From Melitaea cinxia (lineage: Eukaryota > Arthropoda > Insecta > Lepidoptera > Nymphalidae), in the NCBI RefSeq assembly GCF_905220565.1, contig NC_059402.1, positions 11,657,501-11,721,500 on the forward strand: a stretch of 64,000 nt of DNA, given 5' to 3'. Both the position numbers and the translations under genes were made by a program. Position 1 is the stretch's first letter. The number at the start of each line of letters is the position of its first letter. Below, piece by piece: positions 27,301-42,300 of this stretch. The notes beneath the pieces were generated by a model. The model was given only the letters and a program-made list of their open reading frames with translations, ran no database searches and was not told the origin of the DNA.

Positions 27301-30300
27301 TCAGTAGGTTGCTATATCACTATGAAAGCAATATGGAAGTCAAATGAACGTATGACGCAAAAGTCTGTAGTTTAGGGTTGCCATAATAAATAATATTTTC
27401 AATAAACAAATAAATCGATAATCGAATTTAACATAATTAATTACATGCTTTTTATTTAGTCAATAACAATATTTCTAAAATAGTTTATTTTTCACCTTTA
27501 CTTAACTTTTACTTAAATGTATTTTTACTAAATACACTTTTATAGACTTTTATTCTTATTAATTCGATTTAACAATACTTTTAATGATTGAATGATTTTA
27601 ACAAATAATTGATTTAAAAATATTTTAAAATCGATTGTTCGTTAATAATTATTGTTTGTTTAAGACTGGCAACGTGGTGTAATCAAATCACCAACCGAAA
27701 ATAAACTTCTAGTTAGTATATAATTAATAAATTAAAGTACTTATTAAATAAATTTTTTATCAGTTTATATTCATACAATATTGATTTAATATATGAAAAT
27801 TTTTGGTATATTTGTTTTTTTGTATGAATTCTGTTCACACTGGGGCGAAAATGGACAGTCCCCTTTGATTAGAAATGTATTTATATTATTATTATTATTA
27901 TTTATCAATAAGGTATAATTTTAATATTTTCATGAACAGATACGTGGTGTGGAGATAGGAATCGTAGTATTAGTACTTATTGTGTGGATTGGAGCAATCG
28001 CCTTGTTCTTCAATAGATGGGGGAAAATCCGAATGTTGCTACCGTACCAACCAGATTACAAGCAAGAACAGCTGAAGGTAAATAAGCAAAAACATGAAAA
28101 AATGTTACAAAAAAATAAGATTAAGACACCAAAATGCTATCACCAGTTTTATCATATTTACATTTTCTAAATACTTATAATATTATACATACATATATTT
28201 ATAATTTTCAGTAAAATTTTTATGCCTTCCATTATCACTAAAATTTCGACAGGTTGAAGTGCGTCCATCAAATTCTACGCCATAGGATACATAGATGGTG
28301 TGTTTTTACTTTATCTAACTGTAATTGCTAGACACCAAGTAACAAAGTAACGTAGTACTAAGTAACGAAATTAATAAATCCTGTAACAATACCTACTAAA
28401 AGTTAACATTTCGCTGAATTATTATATCATGACCTAGACCTTTTCGTAGACCCATTAATTAATTGTTAATTTCTATGAAAAATTACAGTTTTCTTAATTT
28501 AACATATTTCATCATCTCAGTAACCGTAGCCTTGGGTATTTTTAAATTATTAACATCACTTTGACTATCAGAAAATCCATCAGTAATACTATCAATACTT
28601 TATTGTAAACATTTGAATTCTTAACTTATCTCTTGCATAATCTAAACGTAATTCTTAATACTATACACGTTTGTAAACATTAATAACATACTAAATTCAT
28701 AAAGTTAGCGTGATTATGTATTGTATGTATGTATGTATATGTATATATTTATTTAGTAATGGTTTTTTTCTTGTAAGTATCTAGCTATAATGTTGAAAAA
28801 TTTCTCAGGTGCCTGGAAGCAGTGCCTTAGCAGCTGCCACAGCAGGAGGCACTTGTGGAGCTCATTCTGCACCATCAGCGTGTTCGGTAACTATTCACAC
28901 TATAAAATGCTTTTTCTGTATATATGAATATTTTTAATTAAATCTCTAATATTTTTAGTTATTACACAAATTTGATTTAGTTATAAGTGTGCCGTCTATT
29001 TGTGGATTTAACTTAATTTATTCTTTTCCAAATTTTTCTCCATTGTGCCAAATCTCATTAGGATATTGGGAATCATTCGGATGTAAGATAATTTTCATGT
29101 AATAAGCACATATTTGTTTAGATGTAGTTTCGCTAGCATGTAAAAAATTAAAACATTTTCAGTAGTGTGATCAATTAGCGGAAAATATATCAAATGCCGG
29201 ATATAACGCAAATGCTCGCATAATGCTGACTGCTAGAACTTGACATTTCAAGGTTGGGCAAAGGTTTAAGGTTTAAGATTGCAGTACAAAGACGGTTAGC
29301 GTGATTCCTATTCAACCGCATTGCACCATTTCTGTATAGTAAAGGTCGAGAAAATCCTGCATTTGGTTTTATATGATCTCCTTTATATATTTTTTATTCT
29401 AATATTTGGCGTTTTGGCTGTGATAATACGTACCAATATGTATTTCAATACTGGTTTGTTTTGCTGTATCAGATTAATTTAGTATGCGCTCTCGTTTTTG
29501 GTATTGCGGTTTTGTATAAACAATATGTAATATTCAAATTGGCGATACAAATACCGCGGTCAAAATTGGGGTGTGTGCTAAAAATACATACCGCAAAATT
29601 TTAATAAAGAAATACAATGTAAATAAAAGTTTTAGGGACCTACGTCAGTTTACGAGTTGCAGAAATGTTCCTACAAACTACTTGTATTACGAAGACGACT
29701 ATACCATCATTTTTATTACCGATAACACTTTATGCACTCCAGCAATAACCTCTATATTATTTTGAAATATATTACAATATAACAATATGGAGAGGTCTTT
29801 TAAAAATATTTATATGATGACCAATTTATTTTAAATTAATTTATTTTAAATGTTGTTTATTTTTACATCAATTATTGACAAAAACTGTGGGCGTAGTTTG
29901 ATATTTTGAGTACATTTAAAACATTTTCACTTTAATTTTTAATAATTAATTAGCTTTCCAGTTCATTTGTATAATTTATATTATTTTATATCTATACATA
30001 TAATAAAATGGTAGGAAAGTCAAAACTGTACATTGAATATTTTTTTATAAGAATACTTGGGGTGTGATCTACAATCGATACAGAAGCCAAAAATATAGTT
30101 TTTAGAATTTTTGTCTGTTTGTCTGTTTGTCTGTTTATCTGTTTGTCTGTATGTATGTCCAGGATAAACTCAAAAAGTACTGCATGGATTTATTTCAAAT
30201 TTGGCACAAATATTATTAAGAAGTCGGATCAACATATAGGCTACAAATTATCACGCTATCACCTACGGGGAACGAGCAGTGAACCTTTATTTCTTCAACG

Positions 30301-33300
30301 TATTCTGTAACAATGTGTACGTAACGACGCATATTTGAATGTTGTTGTTATTATGTTTATAATCATGCTATAAGTTAGCTTTACACTATAAATAAAGACA
30401 TTCTGTAGTATATTTAGTATCAGCATTGCACCCATGCGAAGCCGGGGCGGGTCGCTAGTAATTAATATTGCTGTATTTTCGTTTACAGTTTTTAAACATG
30501 TATATGATTTTTTCTTTAAATTTTAATTTAAATAATTTCTCTCAGAATCGCTTCAGTAGTTATTCATTCATATTGGTATAAATAAACCTTTTTCACTTTT
30601 GTCGCTAAATTTTAGAATGCTAAATATACAAAATTGACTTTTATTATAAATCAAGATATCTTTCTATTAATAAAAAGGTTGTGGTGTAGCGATAGGTTCA
30701 AATTTGTTAATTATAAATTCAGAAACAAGTTATAATACCACTTATTATGCTATCTCATTGTTGTGAATTAGTTAACTGCTAATTGTCTCTCACTCGTAGT
30801 CTAATGCTCTCAGAATGTGTTCTAACCATTTAAGACTAAGTTTTAAATTATATAAAACGAAGTCCTAAAAAATATTGTAATGGAGACTCAACGGAATTCA
30901 CATTTTGACTGGTTTCAAAATATAAACAAAATTGAATAACAAATATTTATTTTTATATACAATTCTTAAACAATAAATAAATATAAAATAATTAAAAAAT
31001 ATTAGTAAGTTGTCTGTTATGTACAGACACAGTAACGTATTTTATATAAAATATAAATAATATACTATGATGGGAGTGATCTCAGTAAATCATTGTTTAT
31101 ACCGTATTGTTATATTTGTAGACCAGGAAAGGATCCCTTTTCAGTTAAAAATAAACCCGTGGTCCCCGTGCCTTTTTTTATAAATACGCCGTAAACTTAT
31201 TATAATGTAGGTAACCACATTATGTTTTTAATTCAATTTTATTGTTCATTTAAATTTTAATATTTAAATAAATTAACATTTCCTCTACTTACATAAGTAA
31301 AACGAATAATTAGGTAACTCATTTTTATCATTAGGGAGTCATTAAACTTATTTATTTTTAATTTTCGTCACAATGAAAAATAAACATAAAGTATACCTAT
31401 ATGTAAAAAGGTTATCTGTGCTATAAATACAAAGAAAGTATAAAAGAAGGCTTGTTATTAGTAATTTATTGTATTTGTAACATTTCGAAAATATAATAAA
31501 AAAAGATGTGACAGTAACCTTTTAGTCACGGAAGCATGGAAGACCAAAATGTTAAAGTTTATTAACCGTTAATGACGTCAGCGGTAACATCAAAACAAAC
31601 AGTTCCTACATTATGCAGATAGTTACAACGCGGAACTATTTACTTAAATGTCCTCCTAAGAATTATTAATGCCTACTTTTTTTTTTATTTACTGACCGAT
31701 AGATGAACGAACAAAGGAAATTAATAACAAGTAAAATATTCATTTGATAAGAAATCCTAAAGGTCTCACTTGAAATAAATTATCTTCACATTGATGGATT
31801 GCAATAAACAGAAACTAAAAATTCTTAAATGTATGTAATACTACATTTTAATCCAAAATATTCTTAATATTTGTATGTGATATTCTTATCTTCTCTTCTA
31901 TAGAGTAGAGAGAATTAGAGCTTATTTGTTACAATTTACTGTCCATATAAAGGTAAATAATTACAGTCTTACCGCTAGAAGAGCGATCTCTTCCAGACAA
32001 CCTTTGGGTAATAGGACACGGCATAGTGAAAGCGGTAGCAAAGTGTACACAGAGAAGTGACGAATAGTGTTACCTAGAACGATATCAATTATCGAGTTCA
32101 AATACACATATATACAGCATAATACATTTATATACTTACAAGCTATGTAAAATACATAGTATGTCATCATTACCCCTTCTATAAAGACACAAAAATCTGT
32201 ACGGGTAGTCCACGAAATAACCTATAATTTTATCTCGCACTAAAACAGGATAGCGTCAAACGTAAAACGGATACCACTTTGATCGTAACCACAAGTGCCT
32301 ATCAGAATGATTGCGTAAATAAAAACGTAACGTAAACGGATGTTGAATGCGGGACCATTTTTATCGTAAGCGAGAAATTGCTATGATATCGGTAAAAGTA
32401 AATATTGTGGAAATGGATAAGTGAACAAGCAATGTTCAACAGGATTGAACACGATTTTCTGGTAACAAAAAATTCTACTATCTTAATTGTGACTGTATTT
32501 TTTACTTATTTGAATATTTGATTTCAATCATCGTTACTATTATAGCCTTATTACGGGTTCAAGTAGTTTCTCAGTATTTTTTTATAAGAACATGGAGTAT
32601 ATAATTTTATTATATCAATTTACTTTACTGCTTAGTGCTAACTCACTGATATGGTATCACTGAAAAAATAAAATATAACTATCGTTACTTCACTCAAGTC
32701 AAGTACCTATACAAATTGTAAATATCAAGCTTCAACCTATGCATGTTAGAGGAAGTGGTAAGTTTTTTTTGAAATAGAAGTTCATAAGTCTTCCTAGCGT
32801 CCTGTACAATTGAGATAGCCTTAAAGAGCTGACGTGGTCGTTAAGACGATATTGTATCATTTTCCTTCTGGTCGAAGAGTTCATAGACTCAGTAATATTT
32901 CAGTAGTTAGTTTAATCATTACGTCAACATTTTTCGGACATTTATAGTCCTAATAAATTTAAATTTATAAATGATTATAATGATGTTTTATCAAAATAAA
33001 GGATACATAATTACAAGTCGTAACTCTGATATTGTTCTCATTTTCAGTTACAAATTACTTATTATAAATGGAGGCGGCTCGTGACATTTTTTGATGGGGG
33101 TTCACAAAAAAATAAACGAAATCCTAGAGCCAACAAAATGTCACGCACATCTATTTTTAATACTTGTTCAAAAGAAAAAAATGCGAAATAACTGACAAAG
33201 CTGACATGTTTGTTTGTATACATAAGAACAGCAACAGCGCGTAGGCAGCGCATAGGGATATCTAGAAGTTCTAGAAAAAAGCCGTTATTATTAACACGAT

Positions 33301-36300
33301 TTCTATTTTGAAGTCATAAAAAGAATCCTATTATGTCTTTAATTATTCATCGTATCGAAACACCTGTCGTAAATGGTATTTATATTTCAGAAATGTATTA
33401 TATACACAAAAAAGAAATGTTTTAGTAGTTATTAGTAATTAGCTAGCTTTTGGCGCAGTTTACAGTGACACTAATTTCTCCTCTAGGAGTTATGGTTTCG
33501 ATTCCTGTCTCAAGTCTCTGAGTGTGATATTTATGGATTTATTTATATTATAAATATTATTTATTATTTGTCATTGCGTTCATTCGTTCTATATATTATT
33601 TGAGTTATCAGGGAAGTGATAGTATGGGAGGAGTATAGTAAATCCAGAACTATCTCAGTATGTTAATATATCTTTAATTCTTCAAAAAAAATTTACAATT
33701 GATGAGTTATTGGTCGTCTCTCTTCTTTATTACATGACTATATGGTGGGAAATATAGTATTTAATGATATGTGGGTAATAAACATTAACGAGTGAAAATC
33801 CATTAGCTCACATTTAATGGTGTCGTATTTTTTTATCGAATCGTAAATCTACTGAAAGATTCCACTCTAAACAAGGCTATTAAGTTTCTTAACAGCAAGG
33901 CAGCTTTTTGTGTGGTTTACTCTTGTTTACAATTGAATCTACAAGATCTTTGTAAAAGGAAGTAGTGGCTATTTCGTTATTTTTATTCAGTTTATAGAAT
34001 TTAGGCAGAATAAAAATAGAGTAGAAAAGAAACAACAACCGTTTTTCTCACCTTTGAAAAAATTAGTTCATCAAAAAAAATTCATTATTAAAATGCCGCT
34101 CTAGTGATAAATACATTATATATATTATAAATACGATAATTTTGTTTTCATTGTGGTCCTTTTGTATTCAAGGAGCAATATATACAATTATATGGACTGG
34201 GACTGGGATTCAAAACAAATTCACGGAAGCAGGACTTCTTAAAAAGAAAATTTTCTATATTTTCAACCACCAGTGTGACTAAGAGTGTATATAAAGTACC
34301 CGAGTCGTCGGTCACCTGCGCAATTGAACTTTATCGTGTCATTCATTCATTAATTTGGCGTAATGGTTTTCAATTGTGCAATATAGCATTTGCCAATGTC
34401 ACGTAGAATGGAGAAGACACTTTATCATGCCTGTTTGAGCTTTATTGGCATGGTGTCGATAGCATCCTTGACCACCGACTTAAGCTTGTCAAATGCATTA
34501 TTCCATTCTCGATACAGTTCTAAGCTTACTGAGCTTCGTCGTTTGTATATCGTAAGATTTTGTAATTGTAAAATAGTGAACATATATATATATATTTCAC
34601 AAGAGATACGTATTGTAATTTTAAACCCAATTATATGAATTCTTGTTTGCTTCTTGACGATTTGTTTACCATCCTTGTAGATATTTACTTATTCAACTTA
34701 ATTTATTTTAATGACATATATACAATCACTTATCTATATTTGATCAATGCACAAACAGCAATAATATTTAATTATCCACCAGCTTAATGAACCACATGCG
34801 ACATTGTACATACGATTAAACACCCAATAATTGATTCAATGATCTCAGATAGTTAACCGAAACATTCTTTACAGATATTTCTAAATTATCTTTTATTAAA
34901 TGAACAGTTATACATAAGTGAATCCCCTTAAAATCAGATTTCATAGAGCTTATAAAATGGTAGATTTGTTGACTAGCCCGTTGGCGCAGTTTGTAGTGAC
35001 CCTGCTTTCTGCTCACCGGGTACCGGGTACCTGAGTCTGGGTGTATTATTTGTATTTTTATATCTATATGATTATGTATTATTTCTATGTATATTTATCA
35101 ACAAAAAAAAAATAGCTATATCAGTCTGACGTTACCTATAACACAAGCATTAACTTGCTTACCGTAAGAACAAACGACCTAGTGTGTATGTCATAAGATA
35201 TTAAAAATAAAGGAATCCTACGTACAAATCACTCTTTATAAAAATAAAAATACACTTGTTTAAAGTTAAGGTCAATCTGTAAATGTCAGATAAAAATTAA
35301 TTAACAATACCTGTGATTAGGTTGAAAAATCTTCAGTGGATTAGATCGAAAATAATTATACAATGTTCAGATCTATACGCAAAGATATCTCAATGACAGA
35401 GAAATTATCTTAAGAATACGTTTAGCGAAATTTTTTTATAGAATTTCGAATTTTAATAAACGAACATTAAATATAAATAAATAATCGCTTTACATTTACT
35501 GTAGGAGAAAATCACACCAACCATTTATTACACTAATATAATTCGTTAGACCACAGTATTGTAGTTAATAGGTTTTCACGTTTGAGTGTAAAGTTGCTTT
35601 TTGATGAACCATAGAAATACTCCATTTGTAATACTTACTAGAATATTAAAACATTTTAATGTCCTAAAAACCCTTTTATGTTCTATGTTATATTTTATAT
35701 TTTTTATGTTCTATTGTGTCTACGGTACTAAAGAATTTAGCCACCCCCTCTCTTCCCGTGGGTGTCGTAAGAGGCGACTAAGGGATAACACAGTTCCACT
35801 ACCACATTGGAACTTAAAAAGCCGACCGGTGGCGGGATAACCATCCAACTGCTAGCTTTGAAATACACAGGCCGAAGACGGGCAGCAGCGTCTTCGGTGC
35901 GACAAAGCCAGCACTGCGGTCACCAACCCGCCTGCCCAGCGTGGTGACTATGGGCAAAACACATGAGTTCACGTTATTTTTGGCGTAAACTTATGGAGGC
36001 CTGTGTCCAGCAGTGGATTGTGATAGGCTGTAATGATGATTGTGTTCTATGTTAAATTTTTTATTTGGGTGTCGTAAGAGGCGACTAAGGGATAACATAG
36101 TTCGAACTTGGACCTTAAAACGCCGACTGGTGGGGGGATAACCACCCAACTGCTGGCTTTGAAATACCGAACCGCTCCGAAGACGGGTAGCAGCGTCTTC
36201 GGTACGACAAAGTCAGCCCTGCGGTCATTAGCCCGCCTGCCCAGCATGGTGACTATTGGCAAAACACTCGAGTTCACGCCATTTTGGGCGCAAATTTGTG

Positions 36301-39300
36301 GAGGCCCATGAGGGAAAATTGGATATAGTTGTAAATTCTTACAGAGATTTTGATTAAATAATAATAATGTCTTTTAGTCGTTTTAGTCGTTCGGCTAAAA
36401 GATGTCAGATAACTTTTTGTATGAACTCGTATGTTTCATGAATAATTTGAAGAAAGATTCTATAAATTTATTTAACTGAATAGTTAAAAAGATATAGGAA
36501 ATAGTTTGAAATAAATGAAAAAAATGTCAATATATTGTCATTGGGTCATTCCACTAGAGCCTGTAGGATGAAAAAAATAGTTAAAAGTAAGACAAAAAAT
36601 AAATTATACCTTTTCATTGACTTATTCCTTTTTACATATAGTCATTCTCCTTGGAAATATAGGTACATACATACAGTTACAGCATCAAATTAAATATATT
36701 GTATATTTGTATTATATATATATTTAAGGTTGTTGGCATTTATATTATTTACTTATATGTATTACGAAATAGTTACAGGGTATATTTTCTTATCGTAAAA
36801 ATCCCAACAGACCAAAATCCGTCAAATCATCGAGCAAAAATATAATAAAGGTATAAAACCAGTCATTACCGTGACGAGACCCGTAATACATAAGTATGAG
36901 AAAAGTATAATATGTACAATGGGCTAACTTATCCCTAAAGGGCAATCTCGTCCTGAAAACGTTAAGGATATTGGGATACAGAAGTGGAAAGGATGTAAGA
37001 AAAAAAAATAGTACAGAAACAGAATACCTTTCACTATGATCACTTCTTAATAATACTTTTACGAGCTATAATATTGTCGTTACAATGATGCAATTTTTCA
37101 TAACTATTGACACATTATTATCTAAAAATTATATTGATAAAATTAATGATCTCAGTTGATTCCTTATTCATTCAACTATTATATTTAACTATTACTTATA
37201 TATATTCAACTATTGTTATAAACAGTTAAGTTTCGAACATTTATAGAATTAAAGTCTTACAACATAGGTATAAAGCGTCCACAGATAAAAAAGTTGAACT
37301 ATAAATCTCCTACTTTTTTTGACGGCAGTTAAAAAGTCTTCAGTGTATATAACTTCGACGACGAGTTGGCACAACGGTTCACAGCACTGGCTTATGGCTG
37401 TTGCAACGGCGGTCGGAGTTTCGATCTCCATCCATAGCATACATTTGTATTGACCATACAGATATTTGTTTTTTTAAGTGTTATATTTTGTATGTGTGAC
37501 ATATGAGTAAATTAGGATTTAGCCCCCACTAGCACTAGGGGCGAATTTAGGGTGAGTGTGAGGTGTTTATTTATTTCTTTTTAGAAGTATAGAGAAAGAG
37601 AATAACATGAAGTTTACATTTGCATAGAATGCATTTAAAGTTTTTGGTCATACTTGTGAAGGCTTAATACGAAACGCATAAAGTGTATTTCGGATCCAAT
37701 AAAACTTTTTTCAACAACTCACACCTGATTAAAGAAAATGATTTAAGAGAAGAGTTAACGTAATCTAGGCGTAGGAAGCAGAAGAGAGATAAGACCAATT
37801 TTAGTACATTTTTGGTAAGTAAAATATATGCAAATTGCAATAAATTTAAAATTACGCATAAGCATTCAGCCTGTAACATCCCAATGTTGGGCATAGGCCT
37901 CTTTCTCCATGTAGAAGAAGGATTCGAACTTAATTCACCACGCTGCTCCACTCGTGGCTAGCAGATTGGCGGAATTTAAAATCAAATCAGTTAAATTATA
38001 GATTATTAATAGTAAGTTTATTCTTAGGCATAGCTATATATACTCGTAATAGTAATAATAATAGTATACGGCCTCTTATTTTAACTATGCGTAAGAAATT
38101 GTACTCCTACTTGAACAAAAACCGGATTGATGTAGATTCATAAGGTCGTACCTACAAAGGGAAACGTTAAGCTAAATTTCTACATATAGAACAAAGACGT
38201 TGGCTTTACAAGAAATTTAAATACTTTACAAAGGAATCGGAGAAAAAATATGGGATTCTTTTTGATCTCAGATAAATTGCCAACCCTTACAATTTTCGAA
38301 GTAATTATTTATGTTTAAACTAGCTGTGTCGGCGACTTCGTCTGCGTGGAATTTAACAAAAAGTTATTGTTCAGTTTGCAAACTTATAAAATAAATAAAT
38401 TTCCAAAATAAAAATAGTCTAAATTACTCCTTACTATATCAGCTATCTCTGCCAGTGAAAGTCACGTCAAAATCGGTCGAGCCATTACAAAGATTAGCCA
38501 GAACAAACAGAAAGACAAACGGACAGACAGACAGACAAAAATTGTGAAACATGTTATTTTGGTATATGTACCGAGTATACATCCATATGAATTTTGTAAA
38601 AAGCGGTTATTTTAATATTACAAACCGACATTGCAATTTTATTTATTTGTATAGATATGACAGAAGTGTAAAACTTAGCCTACTGTTTATTTTTAAATCA
38701 AGTAAAAAAAATTTCGTCCATCCTGCAGCGGTTTAATAAAGCGTGAACGGCAGTTGACCTAAAAAATACGGTCTTAATAAAGATAAATTAAGGACATATT
38801 TTCATCGCAGTGAAAGTGTGTCCATATTACGTTACTTTTTAAAATAAAATATATATAATGCGTGGCTTGAACACATTATTTCGTCTTATTTAATATCAAT
38901 TATTTTTGTTACAACCAGTAGTTAATTTTTTTTTAATATTTATAAAAAAATACCGATAAAATGATGTTTTTTCTGTATTTTTAATAGTATTATCGTATTA
39001 AAATTGCACTAATACAGTTTTTATTGATATATAAATAAAGTGGAAAAAAATAGTTAATTACGATAAACAATTTATAATAATATATGACCACCATCGTTTT
39101 GAAACACCTGAAGTTTTTAATTTAAATTTACAACAAAATGTCGTAATACCTCGTATTTCTGCGGTGGTTACTAAATTATTTATTATTTATAAGGTATACA
39201 TTTTATCCTCAAGAATATAAAACACTTGACCTCTTTCGAAGTTTGAATCCTGTTTGTATACACAGCTTCTTTTCAACCTATATGAACTTCAGAAGGATGA

Positions 39301-42300
39301 TTAATGTTGGCTAAATATTTTCAAATAAATGAACAAATAAACCTCTCTTCGAGATGTTATTTTAGGTCCTTTATTATTTATTATGTTGATTATTATTTAT
39401 TAAGTGTTTTTTTGATATATTTATATCAACAAACACTTAATAAATAGCCCTCATTAAAATGTATATTCTTCTAACGTATAATACGTAAAATAATAAAACA
39501 TTTTATTTACAACAGAACATCAAATAGAAATGCTATTTCTAGAAACGAAGATGTGTCTGTTTGAATCAGTGTTACACATCTATTCTCACGATGTAACCAT
39601 CAAATGGTATCTCCGCATATAAGCAAAGTTCATCCATTCAATTCGACGTGCTTTGGATTTATTCCAATGATTGCTGTCAGATTCGTCAATACAACTGATT
39701 CTGTGAGTCTTTGCAATAGTTTTGTACTTTTGCAACGGCAAAGAACGTTTGGTTTATTTTTACATATTTGATCAGAATGTTATATTTGTATTTGATAATA
39801 TGATACTTTCCGACCATTTAACAGTTATAATTTTACAAAATTAATAGATGTTGTATATCATTGTCTGAGAATTCAAAATTGTTTCTGTATTTCTCATTAA
39901 AAAATCATAGACATTTTTTTACTACCAAGTAATCAATCTTAAACCCTTGCAACAACATAATAAGACGATGGCGTATTATAAGCATCCTTATGACTTTTCT
40001 GTAATATATTTACCTACTCCAAACTATTTTCAAGAGTTCTGAATACAAAAATCCTAAAACTAGTTTTAAAATACCACCATCAATCAATCGTCCAACATTT
40101 GAGACTTATATGAATATGACACACATAAGAATAACAAAATTCAACAGACAATTAAAAAATTGAGTATTATTTAACTATCGGTTTTTTTTATTCTCTAATA
40201 TAAGTAATAGAAACGGCTCTATTTTATATTTATTTGATAATATACGCGCCGAACAAAAACATTATTGAGGATTTTCGATTAGATAAAATATATTAAATAA
40301 AAAATATTCCATTTCTTTATCCTAGAAATAATGTGAAGATACAAAACAAGCAATTTCAGACGCTACCAAGATTGCGTGGGTCCTATCACCAAGAGATCGT
40401 TCTGTCCAGTTTTACGTATTGTACTTGATATATACATAGATATATAGATCAAATAAATAAGAATATATATTTTATCACAGGGAATACACACGATATTGCT
40501 GGAATGGCTTTGAACATGCAATCTGTCGATATTCCCCCGTTTTGGGTCAATTACTTTTTGATGTTAATGTCGTGTCGGACACGACACCTCCTTTCATGTT
40601 AGTGATTCTCTCTATTATATCTGATTACTATGTTTCATAATTTTATTCTGAAAAATAACAAATTATCAATAATCTAATACGAACGAGCTATTATAAATAA
40701 TTTGAATCTCGGAAACAGCTTCAACGATTTTCATAAAATTTAGTGTGCAGAGGATTTCGGGGGCGATAAATCGATATAGTTAGATTCATTTTTAGAAAAT
40801 GTCGCTTTATCCCTGTTTTTAGGCAATGAAAAATGGCAACAAAATTGTTAGAATACGAAGGTAAAGTTCGCAATTGTCAATAAAGTTGTAATAGCTCAGC
40901 TGAGAAATCGGCTAGTAGAGATAGACCGAGAAGACCACGGTTCAAATCCCCATGTCTCCAGATCGATTATTTTTTCCCCTTTTTTTTCTAATTGTACTCA
41001 TGATTTTTTATTTAAATAACCAGTTCATTATTATGTCGGTATAATAAAATCGGAAAATATTATTAATATTTTATCAATATGTAATTCGTATTTAAATATG
41101 GTTTCCAAAAAACACGATTTACTAAAAATACCGAGCTAAGCTCGGTCACCCAGGTGCTTAATACTTATTTAATGTAATTAAAAAAAGTTTTCAAATAAAC
41201 ATTTTAATCGTGATATACTTTTTCTTCTATTATTTTAAAAGAAGAATTTAAATTTTATATATTATATATTTTAAAATTGTTTTGATCTGCATTGGTTTTG
41301 CTATACAATATATTTTTAATTAAAGTGTTACCTAAAATTTGTAGTAAAGATAAGGCATTTTATAAATTATAAGAATTATTTAATTATTAAATACAAACAT
41401 ATTAAAATTATCCTCATAAAACTTTCAGACAATAAAAATAACCATAACTAGTAGAATGTACGAAAATTATAATAAAAACTGTTCTAGCGCACAAAATTCT
41501 TCATTTATATTATGCAGACCAGTATTTAGGATTCTTGTGAGATCGTAACAAAACGTAGTTTATTTTGTAGCGAAAAGACTTAAGGGAATTCAAAAATTTA
41601 TTTGAGATTCAGCTTGTTTATAAAAATAAACATTTGACATTCGATTTTTTATAAAAAACAAATTGCTTACGTTCGCCTTAGATTACTCCAATTACAAATA
41701 TATGTCTAATCTTATAGTTGTCTTTGAAAGGCTTCTCAATAAAAGCTTAATATAAACTTCGATATATTTTCATAAAAGAAAATATTATTTTTACTTATTT
41801 CACAATTAATTGAATATAAAACAAATAATCTTGAAACCTTATTATCACGGATGATTGGCACAGATACAATTTGTCTCATCCCCTAGGGTAAGTTTTATTT
41901 TATTAACCTAGACAAAATAACCTCTTAATACTTAATTAAAATGTGTGTGTCCCTAGTTAGATTAGTTCATTAAATAGTAACTGTATTTAAATTTAGCATT
42001 TCTGTGAAAAGGTCATTTCGTCACCATTTAAGATGCGTGAAGCTTATCACTTACCAAACATTATCATGAGGGCAATAACCTAGAAAAGAAAAATCTAAAA
42101 ATCTAACTACTCTAAGAGTATATCATGAAAACACCAATAAAAAGGGTTACTTCTTACTGATACTGTCCATAGACATTTTTAATTTGACAATTAAAAAAAA
42201 AACAAATCTTGTGCTCGACAGTGTCTGTAATAATAATAATTATAATGCTTTCTTTATTGTACGCCACAAAAAAATCATTCAGGTCTTCCTTTGGATGGAA

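Noticed and set aside
36047..36311. ORFs of 76 and 67 codons on opposite strands
   Set aside because: Within the RTE-like family B repeat; the same applies to those at 3188 and 60611.
40885..40965. Possible tRNA gene (TAGCTCAG ... GGTTCAAATCC)
   Set aside because: A- and B-box-like text is present but no acceptor or anticodon stem closes, and it lies inside a dispersed repeat.
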